Below the pieces are notes generated by a model. That model made no database searches, had not been told where the DNA came from, and was given only the letters and a program-made list of their open reading frames with translations. The position numbers and the translations under genes are program-made. 64,000 nucleotides of DNA from contig NC_029521.1 in the NCBI RefSeq assembly GCF_001577835.2, positions 16,561,605 through 16,625,604 on the forward strand. Direction: 5' to 3'. This DNA is from Coturnix japonica. Lineage: Eukaryota; Chordata; Aves; Galliformes; Phasianidae. Positions 33,635-46,200 of this stretch are shown here, one piece after another. How positions within the stretch are numbered: the stretch's first letter is position 1; every line of letters starts with the position of its first letter.

Positions 33635-36600
33635 ATTTGATGCCACAGGACAGGCATGGCACTGTGCAGATAATTTGACTCCAGGTGGACTGTGAATTTG
33701 TGCCAGAAATGTCTGATAAATTTAATTCTCCTTTTTCTCGTCATGTGCATTATGAGCTGTAATAAATAAGACAATAGGAAATTGTCTGCCAACAGAAGCC
33801 AAGATGGATTGTTGCGCATGGTTACCCTACTGAAAAGTGTCCTTATTAGTAGTTACAGAATTTGGAATTGTTATACAATTAAATAGCAGAAGAACCATTA
33901 CCTTTCCTTTGTCTTTGAGACAAGTAGGGCTGCAGGCAGGGAAGCTATGAATCCTGAGAATTTGGAAATAATCCTGCTCTGTTTGTTTCTTGGGAACCTC
34001 TAATGTGTCACAGACCGCTGTGCTGATCTTAGACTTTCATTTGTTTCCCTTGGCAACACAGCTTCTAGTCTTCATGATGTTCAAGGTTAGTTTTATCCAC
34101 TATGACATGTATTGCAGGTATCTTCTCTCAGTACTTCAGCTGAATCATCAAAGAACAAATCTCATCATAACGGCTATTTCCTTCATTTCTTCCCTCTTCT
34201 AGTTTAATATACCTTGGTACAGTCACATTGGTGGGAGACTGTTGTGAATTTCCTAGACGAAGGACTGGGTTTTGTTCCTCCATGCCTTGTCTAAATTAAC
34301 CTTGTAATAGGTCATTGGAGAGAAGCCATGCTGTGCTGCCGGCAGCCTGAAGGTGCTACAGATTCAAGGCATTCTGGTGATACTTTGTTACATCAAAAAT
34401 GGGGAATGGTGTTGCCGGAAAGAGGGAGGAAGGGAGGGATTAAGTTTTGTTTCAATACAAGAAGCCATTATAGAAAAGAACCCTGTGGGCTCACTGGTCT
34501 GTAGTTCGCAGGTGCAGGTTTCAGTGTTCAGAATTTCCAGACTGTTTTTCAGGACGCTGTTTTATAAATGGCCAGTATCATTGCAGGTAGAGCACATTTT
34601 GCTGCAACACAGGCACTACAGATCTTGACTTCAGAAATCTACTTAAAAATGAAGGAGAAAACACATGAAGGTCAGAGTCCTTTGTGCTCTGAAGCAATGA
34701 GAAATGTCTGTAGGTTCCACATTCACGTTCTCTGCGGCAGCAATGTTTGTCCTGAGGACAATTAATTCCATTTCTTATTCCACATATTCTTACCCTAAAT
34801 TTTAAGCATATATCAGCACATGGTCCCATCCAGTTGCTAGCCTCTAGCAGCTAACCTCCATGGGCGGCATCAGCATTCTGTGTGCCATATGTTAGAGAGG
34901 AACTGAAATAACATCATCCTAAATTAAGATCATGCTAAACTGGAAGAGGATTGAGTGGTGGAATAAATAGTCAGTTTTGAGTGATTGCTCAGAATGGCAG
35001 GTAAGGCTTTATTTTGTGAGCTGCCTTTTTGCAGAAGGGGAGCTGATGAGATGCATTTTATTTCTTGTGGGTAAAGATAAGAGAGTTTGCTCATGGATGG
35101 TTGAATGGGTTTATTTCTTGCCATGGACATAAAATGTGAATGAATAAAAGATTTTGCTGTGTTAAATTATGAACATTTATTGGGACAATCTTTTACTGAG
35201 CCCAGCCTATGAAGAGCAGCTTCTCCATTGACCAAGCTGGGGCAGTCAGCAAGAAGTTCCTTGTGCTTCTCTTCATTAAAAGGCCCTTCTGTTGTTTATT
35301 GTTAGCTGCCTTTTTTCTCTGCACAAGAGAATGGTCTTGCTGTGACGTTCAGTGCTTTGTGTTTTTTTTCCAGAAGAGACTACTTACTCTACGGGCTGAA
35401 TCACTTGCTGTGATAGGAAACTGCTGTTTCAGAACACATGCTGACAGATAAACATGCTGTTTCTTTTTGGAGAGAACCAACAGAAGGCCATTTGCTTTTT
35501 AGGCTGTTTTTAGCATATTCTGTATCGAACCCAAGCATGTGTGGAAATGATTATATGCCGTACCAATATGCTTGGTGTTTCAAACAGAGCTTGAATGAGT
35601 TAGATGCCTGCTTTTCTAGCTAATTTTTTTTCTCTCCACCAAATTTAGCCAAACATCAACTTCAAAATGCAGAAGTATGAATATTTGCACAATGGGTGAC
35701 TTGTTGGCATGAAACCATCCTTTGCCTTCATCTAGCAATGACTGGATGTTCTCTATTTCATGTTTCCTGAGATGATTAAGTTCCATCATGGGAAATTAAA
35801 AGGGTTTTTTTGCACTTTCTTATTTGACTATTTTAGTGAGAAGTGACCTTCTTGTGGTTTGAGACATCTTTATTTTAGAGTTCTATAACCATCACACTTC
35901 ATAGAGTAGTAAACCAGAGCTTTACAGAGTTTTAGCTTATTATTGCAGTATTAAAGTAAGCTTTTTTTGTAATCATGGTATGAATATAGAGCATTACTTT
36001 TGAGAGTATCTTGTAGAAAGGTGGAACCATGACACATTTTAGCTCTTATATTAGCTAACATCTCTACACCTTGATTGCAAAGAACTGAAGCAAAAGAATC
36101 AGTGTGCTTTACATTCTACCAAAGTGTCTAACAAAGGGTGAATATTTCTAAAATAATCTACTGTTAAAAACATGCAGAGAGTAAATGATTGCTACTGCCC
36201 CAGGCTTCTGTAAGTTTTAGCAGAAGTTTGGCTTGCACATTAAGACATGCTCTGTAAAGTTTTACTGGTGATCTCTGTAACAAAGCTTTGTTTATTGACA
36301 AGCACTGCTGGTGGAAGTCAGTGTAATGCAACTACATCTCTTGAAATGTAAACAGTATGTTACAGGGAGGCAAAGTGAAAACCAGCGATTAAACTAGTAA
36401 TATATTGAAGTTCAGCTGTTCATTATTTATAGATCTAAAAGATCATTCAGCATCTAAAAATCTCATCTGAAGACACAAGAAAGACAAGCAACCTCAAGCT
36501 GGCAATAAAACCTGGTGCAATTTCATCCTCATGCTTCTGCAGCCTTCAAGTGGCAGCAGCTCTCTGAGCTCCTCTCTGCACTCAGAGGCCCAGAGCTGTG

Positions 36601-38149
36601 TGGCCGCTTCTTCCTCCACAGTGCTTGTGGCTGGTGGCCTGGCCAGTCTTGTTGGCATGCTGCAATCTCACATGGACTGGTTGTGAGGCCCGCTGGTGTT
36701 CCAGAGCCTGTCCTAGGCCTGGGTGTAGGTGGCGTGAGCTCCTTTTGCCCAGACCAAGCTGGCTGTGCACAGCCATTGCAGACACAAACCATGTGACTTT
36801 GTTAGTTCAGTACTTCACCAGGGCTAATTAGCCTTGCTGTGCAGCCAAGCGTACCACCTGCTGCTACCGCATGTCATGGTTCTGCAGCTTGCCATCTTAG
36901 CTAGGCTCAGGCAAAGGAACTTGCTCTTTGTGCTCACACTACTTGCTAAATCTTGTGCAGCTTCCTGTGAGAGTGCTGGAGAGTTTATAATGAATTATGA
37001 AGTTTTACCTCTCAGAAAACCATGAGTATGTTCTCCACATCTTCTCATTAAGACTTCTGTCTCGTAAGCCTACTCTTGATACATGTTGATATATTTCATG
37101 TAGCTTGATGTTTCAGTATGCTCTATATTAAAAGTGCTCTCTGTTTTTCCTTTGCCTTCCACTTGATTCTGTGCTTTTTAAATTGAACTGAAAGAATAGT
37201 TTTCAATAACATTTTAAACAGTATTTTTCTTTGCACTGATATTTCTTCTTAATCAGACATTACCTAAGTCCATCTAAATTAATTGGAGTGCCTGAAACCG
37301 TACAGCAGAAAATTGCATGTTCACTCTTAGACTTTAGAGCGCTTTATGCTGTAATAGATGAAGACAGCTCCAGGCTGCTGTTGGCATTTATCCTCCATGC
37401 CTGGGGCTGGAATTTTGTTCCCTGTATTAGCATAACTATTTTGTGTTTCTGAATATAAAATCTGTTTCAGTTTCTTGTGTTTCTCTTTGCTGTTGTAGAG
37501 TAAAACTTGAAATTGTTTCCACAAGACAAGGAGCCGTTGTTCAGAGCCCCTGAAGCTAAGTTTAAAAAATGCATTTCCTCTTTCATCTGTTGTGATTCCC
37601 CTGCTCCCCCATACTCAGTGACCTGGCTGTGCTCGGTGCCTCACTCTCTGCACAGACACTGCATCCTTTCCGAGCGCTGGCACAATTTGAGGAAGTGGGA
37701 GTTTCTTCTTCTCTTTAAAATACCCAGTGTCATATGTGGGTTTTTGCTCTTATTATTAATGCTTCTTTTGGTTAAAAATGGCTCAAATAACTTCTTCTTT
37801 TAGCCTTAGTATTCTTAGAGGCATCCAAGATGTTCCATGACACTCTCTTACTAGTTCACAAGATTTTGGCTTGGAGATACCACAAGCTTCTTTAACAGAC
37901 TTTTTTGGTAATGATGGAGGAAGAACAAATGGAAAAAAAAATAAAAATAAAAATGAAACTTACATGTTTCTCAATTGCTGCCCTAAGATTTTCCCATTTT
38001 TTGACCAGCAAGGCTGTAAGGCCTTTAAGCTGCGGGATCAATTGAAAGAAGTGTATAATCCATATCTCATCTTGTGCCCATTTCCATGCTAGATTTTGGA
38101 GAAGGCCCATAAGGGACATGGTGCTTGAGAAACAGTCTTCCCATCAAAG

Positions 38150-38312
38150 CACAGACCCAAATGCCAGAATTTAAGGAACATCTGAGCAATGCTCTCATCT
38201 CAGACACAGGGTCTGCATTTTGGATGGCCCTGTGTAGAACAGGGAATTGGAGTTGATCATTCTTGTGGGAGTGCCAACATGGGATGTTCTATGACTCCAT
38301 GATTCTGTGATT
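38150..38312 (+). mobile_element. CR1-type LINE 3' tail
   Basis: Short 3'-terminal piece with the characteristic order: a 'GGAGTTGATCATTCTTGTGG' block, then 'GGGATGTTCTATGACTCC' and 'ATGATTCTGTGATT' near the end. This resembles CR1 3' UTR octamer-type ends. It is heavily 5'-truncated and old. Confidence 0.6.
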
Positions 38313-40056
38313 AAAATGCACGCTTTTTAGAACCGAGGGTTTTTTTAATTAGTTTTCCTAAGCCAGACAGTATGAATGCAGAGCCTCTTACTGAAATTGT
38401 AACTTGTGCTGAGCATCAGAGCTGCAGGGAAAGAAGACTGATGTAAACTCTTCACTCTCCAGGCTGGCAGTCCTCCCCTTTCACAGCCTACTAGGGCTGC
38501 CATGATCCAGCTAAGTTTGGGTGGAACTAGCCACAGGGAACTATAAGCTTAGTTTTCCTTTAGCCAAGGCTATTTCATTACTGTGGTCCCGTGAGGCCTC
38601 TGCAGACTGTGAATCAGCAATGAATAGGACTCTCCTGCCAAGATGATCATTTGCACCAGAGCTCCATTTGTATAAAATTAAATCATTTAGAGAACATTTT
38701 CCATTGGTGCTACCACCACAGCTAATATCGATGTCTTGGGTGTAAAAGCCAAGCTTCATCATTTGTTTGTTTTTTTTAACATCCATTGGTGTGTCACAAA
38801 TTTTGCAAGGGCTTTGAATGCCTTACACTGAAAAAAGATGGTCTTTAAATTAGGTGCACAGATCTGTGGTATGCCAGATGACATGAATAAAATTCTTGAA
38901 AATGGAAAACATGGCAGTAAAGTCAAGCAAGAATAAGTTACTTGAGATTAGGGGATGATACATAAAAACAGGGTAAGACTCATTCAGCAAGCGTGCCAAG
39001 TAAGGAATTTTGCAATTAAGCAGGACAATTCAAATTATTTTTAAAGAAAATACATTGCTGATGTAGATTCAGTGTCTCCTATAATGTTTCATTATAACAT
39101 TAACGGTTAAAACTGAAGGCTGACCTAACAGGTAGTGGTAGTTCCTATAAAAACGAGGAAGACCCAGATTCAGAAATCGATGCTGAAAACACGTTAGGAT
39201 TGTTCTCCTCCAACCCAGAGCCCTCTGGCTTCCAGAGAGGAAAACTCTGAAAAAAGATCTGTGCTGAACCTACAGTGTATGCTTAAAATATGATGCAATA
39301 CATATATTACTTCATATGAAGCATCTTTGACATTCAGAATAAAGTCTGTTAGGTTTGAGAGCACAGAAGTAAAAGGCCACATTAGCAGCTTCACGTTTAT
39401 ATTTCCAGTATAATTTAGATAATTAATTTTCTTCTTTTTTTATGACCACAGTGTCTCTAAATATTTGTCTTAACTTGTTCAGAGCTGCTCAAGGAGTAAT
39501 TACCATCAGTCAACTTGTCATATTTCATTGTAATTTGAGCAGAGTTGGAGTCAACAAGTTATACAGTTTGAGCACGTGGTACTTCATATTGCTGATATGA
39601 GTTTGTATGCTGTTTTAATTATAGGCTTAGCAGGAAAAAATATGGGAGATTCATGCTGGTTTAAATAATGCTTGTCATGACATGTGCACAAGGAAATAGA
39701 CTCTGTGCTTAGTCTTTGAACTTTTAAGACTTAATGCTTAGAAGTTGGTTTATTTTCTTGGGCTTTTTTTTTTATTTTTTATTTTTTTTAATCCAAGTTG
39801 CTGTAAAGATTGTAAAGATAATTTGATATGTTGTGTTTGAGTCCACTTTGATAATGCTGGAGTAATCAGCTTGTTCACAAATGTTCTGTGAGACCCCATG
39901 CATTCCCTACTTCAAACTTGAGATGCCTGCTAAATTTTAGATTGCTAGTAAGCATGTAAGCACTTGAAACTGAATTAATGAGTGGATACAGGCATGCAAA
40001 CTGATGCGACATTTGAATGTATTTCTAACCAGAATGATTTGTCCTGTTTCATCCAG

Positions 40057-40224
40057 CACCTGACCACGATCAGCCTACTTCTGTTCAAGTTTCCCCTGGG
40101 CTCTGAGGCAGCTGGCTGCAAATACCAAGCACTGGATTAATACTTGAGGCAACCTGTCCTTCGCAGCCAGATGGAGGCTCTGGAGAAAAAGAGCGACCTC
40201 CTTGGTTTGCAAACAGAGGGCAAC
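40057..40224 (+). other. STAMBPL1: 5' UTR part of STAMBPL1 first coding exon
   Basis: A pyrimidine-rich acceptor (TTTCATCCAG at 40047-40056) precedes the start codon. An in-frame upstream ATG at 40171 would add 18 residues (beginning MEALEKKSD) with no stop before the conserved start. It is annotated as leader because the human protein starts at the equivalent of 40225. Confidence 0.5.
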
Positions 40225-43200
40225 ATGGAACAACCATTCAGTATTAGTTCCTTGGTATGTATCACAAAGTGATGCTTTAATGGCTTAGCACCTCTTCAAG
40301 TAGGCAATGGTTTCAGAACAGTTTAGCAGCACTGATGTCAGCTGAAAGAGAATTTTCTTGAATTCTGACAGCTTCTCACCTCTTCTTCCTGTTGGTTTCA
40401 CTGGAATTTTGTTTCCATATATATGGCCTTTAGGGTTTTAGTTTGTTTCAGTGGTCACAGTTTTAAAGATTTGAAGCAAACATTTAAAATAGAAAAGGTA
40501 AACCTTTTCAGCAGTCTAAGAGGAAACAACTTGCAGTAGCCACTTATTTAACCACACAGAAGCATGTAACAGTGATTTGCACCTTCAGGCCTTCCACTAG
40601 ATTACTTCAATAACTGAAGGAAGAACCTTATCTCATTTTTGAAGATTTCTGAAGAAGACATGCTTTGTGTTGCCTTTGATCGTTTCTGATGGGGTTTACT
40701 TACTTTTTTCATAACTTAATTTCTGAGATTTTCTTACAGTTTGAAAAATTAGTGAAAGGATCCTTTCTTTTTTGTAATGCAACTGAGAAACATTGGGACA
40801 CTTTAACAGCTACTAGCAGTGTGGAAACTGATACCTATTCTGAAGATTTCCTTTGAGTTTCTTGAATGAGATCATTTACTGAAAGTGAAATGCAGTACCT
40901 GGTTCTCCTCAATACTCTGTTCTTTTTCAGAAAAAGCTCGTAGCTATTCCTGACCACACGGATATCTCTGTGACCCCAGAAGAGAGAGTGCGTGCCTTAA
41001 GCAAACTTGGCAGCAATATTGCAATCAATGAGGACATCACTCCACGTCGTTACTTCAGATCTGGAGTAGAAATGGAGCGAATGGCATCGATATATATGGA
41101 GGAGGGAAATCTGGAGAATGCTTTTGTTTTTTATAACAAGTTCATAACGTAAGAAACAGGTTATAGTAATTGTAGCAACTATTCTAAACTACAGTACTAT
41201 AGCTGCAGTTGTAAGTGAAGGGGAAAAAAATATTTGCAATGAAATTGAGCACCCTTTTAGCTTGGGAGAAGAAAAGCTCACTGTTTTCTTGCAGAATAAC
41301 TACCTTCTTTTGAGATCTTCAATCTAACTTCAGTCTTTATTATAATGTCTTCTCTACTGCTAGTGGAGTAGCCCTACTTGCTTTCTGACTGCCAAGGTGA
41401 ATTAACATTATGTAAGGAGGCTGAAGCTTGCAGTACCAGGCTATACCATGAGCACCGTTCCCCACAGGTTACTGTGTATAGATCAGCATGTTGTTAAAAT
41501 ACAGCATAAGCCTTAACAATCAATGTTTGCATAAGATTTGAGACTAATCATTAAGCCCCATGAACCTCAGCAGATTTTAAAGGAGAAAACATGGCACAGT
41601 ATTCAAAAGGAAAAAAAAAAACCATGGAAAAAAAAACCCAGCTTTTTGCCCCAAAAGTATAAAGCATTATTTACTGCTTCTTAAAGCAGTAAATGCAAAA
41701 TCCACAATATACATTCATTGTATGATTGTGTTCCCCATCACAAAATAATAATAATAAAAAAATTAAATAAAAAAATCTGGGCAGCTTTCATTACAACTTC
41801 CGAAGTAATCAGTTGAAAACTGTCTCAGTGGCAGAGGTAAAATTTAAGTAGCGCTCCTTGCTGTAGCAGTGATCGATTTATTTTGCTGCTTCTAAAATAT
41901 GCATATAAGAAAAGTCTTTCTAGATTTTTTTCAGAAGAAACCTTCCCTCCCCTTCCCAGTATTCTGAAAACTAAACCAAATCTTTCCTCAACTATGTTAA
42001 ACACACACATCTGTCTGGAAAGAATGTCTAGAGGTGAACATAGGTGAACAGAGGTGAACATTTCCAATTGCTGGAAAAATGATAGCACCTGTGAATTCCA
42101 AACTTTTCTGCAGCTGAGTGTTGCCATAATTTAGATGTCTGGATGGGTTAATAATGCTGTATTTAGCTGTACAGCTTAATCTGGTAGAAATAGCTGCTTT
42201 AATGATCGAGTCTTATTTAAGATTCAGCATTTCAGCTGAGGAAACAGATCAAGATGGCAGAAATAAGATTTAGTAACAGTGGCTGGTGTGGAGGGTATTT
42301 GCAGGTGCTGAGTGCTACTTAATCCTTTTTTAACCCAGCCCACTGATAATGAGAAACAAAATATATTCAGACAGAAAATAACCTCCTGTCATTAACCCAC
42401 ATGTCTCATACCAGGCCATACAAAAGTTTAAGCAATAGTTTAAACAAACAAGTGGTGTAGAAGTCTGCTCCAAAATTATCTAGAATCCAGTGTTTAACAG
42501 CTATAACACGTGAAACTGATTTTTCTGCCAAAGAAAAGCTAACAGAGATATTCCTCTGGCTATCAAGGCAAATATGCATGTTTAATTTTCTAGCTTGTTT
42601 GTGGAGAAGCTGCCCAGTCACCGAGACTATCACCAATGTGCAGTACCAGAAAAACAAGTTATTATTAAGGTAGGGTTCCCATTTCCTGAACTTTGAGATG
42701 TGTTTCCCCCATTTCTGTTCTTTCTTATCATTCCTTTTCCCCCCACTGCATACTTAGCCTAAGGCAGTCAACAGAGCTTGAAATTCTGATAACTTTCTCT
42801 ACGAGATGGTTGTGTTTTATCTTAGTTTAACCACTTGGTCATTGCTACACATTCCAAAAGGTGAGTAAGACCAACCTCTGAATAATCTGGTAGATTGCTG
42901 AAACCCAGGTACATCTATTTTGGAAAGTTTACTTCAAGAAAACACACTAACCTAACTGCATAGTTTCATTCTGATCCTAACTGTATGAATGGCTGATCCA
43001 AACTCCACTGGAAACAGAAGGAAAGAGAGACACCTTATTATTGTCTTCACATTATTTGCTTACCAGCTTAAGAGTCAAAGAATATTTTTGCATATTACCA
43101 AATATATATACTTGTATTTTTCAGTTTTTTTCCCCCTCCAACATAGTTTATCAATATCAGATTTCAAATACAGCCTTATAAAGAACTTAAAACATCTGGA

Positions 43201-46200
43201 GTTACTCACTGAGAATTGTTAGAACAATAATTAGTGTCTTTTCTGCTTTATGCTGCTGTATTTGCATGGATTTTACTACCATTAAAGTTACATAATGTCA
43301 TATTCAAAGCTAAAATCCTTCTTGCCAAATGTTGATTGTTATCCACAATCCGGGATAACATCCCTGCTGAGAAAGGGGCAAGGGCTCTAATGTATGTTCT
43401 CCTCTATTGCATGCAGTTACTTCCCTTCCCTTGCTTACAGCCTCTAACTTATTCCATAGCAGCCTCTGTATCAGCTGTAAACACTGACAGTGCTGGTTTT
43501 AAGTTAAGAATCTGCCTGAGTTTTCACAGGACCCACATGTGCAACTATAGCCTTTCTTTTTTTTCTCCACATAGAAATGGGCATTTTATGCTTTATTTCT
43601 GTACAGGGTGCTCCAGAGTAAATGAGTTGATCCTACATGAAACACTGAAAGTTAGCCCTGGATTTATTTATAAAAATATGTCTACTTAAAGAAAAAAAAG
43701 TGATGTTAGTCATCATACACCTGTTAAACAGGGGTAACAGACTACTGGAAAAACAATCTAACAGTCTTTTCATTACATAACAAGTAGTCTTATAAAAGCT
43801 TCTACTGATGTAAATTAATATAGCTTATCAGTGTGCTATGTAACTGATGTGCAATGTAAGTGTAATAAGCTGATTGTTCACTGCGTAATTCCTCTTTGCT
43901 TTCCTGGGAGAAGAGTAGGTTTTCTTAATTGTTTTATATGCATATCACAGATGAGTTTGCTTTTCAGGTGATGCTTTTATAAAGTGAAAAGTTAACTTGC
44001 GTATCTTTCTACCCTACCCAAAGAAACTGAAGGAGGTTGCATTTCCACGGACAGATGAACTGAAGAGAGATCTTTTAAAAAAATATAGCTTAGAATATCA
44101 AGAATACATGCAAAACAAAGTAAGTTTTACTTGGTTATAAAATCACTGCTGTATGAATATTTTTTGCATCTATACAACTTCATAAGGGTAAAGAAATAAA
44201 ATATCCACCCTGTACAAACCTAGTCACTGCTTAGAGTGACCTAGAATCTGATCAGTTGGACATTTGAAAGTAAGCAGAGCAAGTGTGAGCTTGGAAATAG
44301 ATGTGCTGTGGTAGCTGCATAATAGCCAAAGAAGTTCAAAACAGATCTTTGATATGCTTAGGTTCAGTTTCATAGGGAGGACATTGTTCAGACACTTGCA
44401 TGCGTCTGTAGAAAATGCATATTGGCTTTCAGACCAGAGGGATGGAAGAGATGGCATCTAGCGTGTCTGAGGCTGGGGTTGGCATATACACAGCATTGGG
44501 GTTAAGCCCCCCTCAGCACAGGGAGTAATTCAGAGCAAGTTAAGGAAAGAAATAAACAGGAGAAAGTCAACCAACCTGTGCTAACATCACTTGTTGCATT
44601 GAAAACTCTAAGGAGTTATACTTGTGTCTCATCAATTTACCACTGCTATTCTGAAAACTCTTTTTTTAGTAAACTGATTTAGTGAGGACAGCGATCTCAC
44701 TGCTCAAGTAAAACACAAACCATCACAGGTACGCAGGTTAGAAGGTTTGTGTTAGGACTTCTTTGTTTACAATACTTCATTCTGTATCATACTACTCTGG
44801 GGGATAGGGTTGTATTTGGCACTTCAGCTAACAGCTGCCAGAAGGCTTTTTAAGAAGTGAGTTTTAATATAATATACTAATAATATTCTCTAATACAGTT
44901 AGATTGCTGCTTTTCCCTCCTTTTTATAGCTTATTTTAGCAACCGTGTATTTTGCATATGTTTCAGAACAAGTGTAAAACTGAATCTCTGAAGAAACTAG
45001 AGCAGCAGAAGCTGATAGAGGCAGAGAAGAAAAGAATTGCACATATGCGACAGCAGCAGCTTGAATCAGAACAGTTTCAATTCTTTGAGGATCAGCTTAA
45101 GAAGCAAGAACTGGCTCGAGATCAGAAGATCAAAGAGAGCATGGTTATGTCTGAGCAGATAGATGGAAGTATGCTATCCTGCATTTCTGTACCTGGGAAC
45201 AGTTCCTCACCTACCACACTACTAGAGAAAAAAGAGAAGAGTGGCATATGTGTCTCTACTGGAGATTCACCTCCAGCAAACCAGGCCCTAAAGCCAGCAG
45301 CTGCTTTAAGTGCTGTCCAGAGTAAGTGCACATGTTCTGTACTCCTTATCTGCATCTCTACTTCTTATAGCAGACCATGTGTTGCACATGCATGTGATAA
45401 TGGTTAGACTCGGAGGTCTTTTCCAACCTAATGATTCCATGGTTTGCACACTTTGAGAGCATCTGTAGTGGAATAAGTACGAATAGGTAAATGCACCCAC
45501 AACAGTTCTACAGTTTCCTCATTTTAAGAAAGATGTTTACAGTTCTACAATTTCCATCTGAGCACCAGTAGATGCATCTGGAGATGAAGCCTCAGTGTTC
45601 CTATAGCATGAAGTCCACTTGAATCTTGAGAACAGAAACAGAACTTGCAGTTGCTTCAGTTAGATATTTTTCAGAAGCCCTGGCCTGAAAAACGAGATCA
45701 ACTCCGTCACCACAAGAGGCAGGCTATAGCATATCTTATGAGTTGGTAACCTCAGTTTAGCATGATGTACTTGTGTTGGTGTAATCTCGTTTTAGAGATC
45801 TGTGATGTGGTGAGATTAATTTCTTAATCTTCAATAATTTCCTCTGTGGATAATGACTTATAGGGAGAGTCACTGCGTAGGCTATATATGCATTTTTATC
45901 TCTCTCTCTCATTTGTTTGCTAGCTCAATTGGCTGAAGCACTCAGAGGTGTAATTTTACCCAGGGATCTCTGTCACAGATTTCTGCTGCTGGCAGAGGCG
46001 AATACATTGAGAGGAATAGAGACATGTGGAATTCTCTGTGGAAAACTGGTACAGTTAACTTTCACATTTGTATGGGGAAGACGCTCCTCCTTCCACTTCA
46101 AGTTACCATCTCAGTGTTTGTTTTACAGACACACAACGAATTTACTATTACTCATGTAATAGTGCCAAAGCAATCTTCAGGACCAGACTACTGTGACATG

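Larger units (their letters stand above)
31346..40056 (+). other. STAMBPL1: Long 5' intron of STAMBPL1
   Basis: About 9 kb between the CpG island and the first coding exon. It holds a CR1 tail (38150-38312), a T/ATT-rich run (33603-33634), a T-rich run (about 39768-39791) and a GC-richer patch at 36515-36800. I see no exon with recognisable coding content. Confidence 0.5.

Noticed and set aside
42026-42062. Three near-repeats of AGGTGAACA as a possible array or regulatory cluster
   Set aside because: Too short, with no spacers or palindromes and no sign of a CRISPR-like or satellite structure. Likely a small local slip duplication in an intron.
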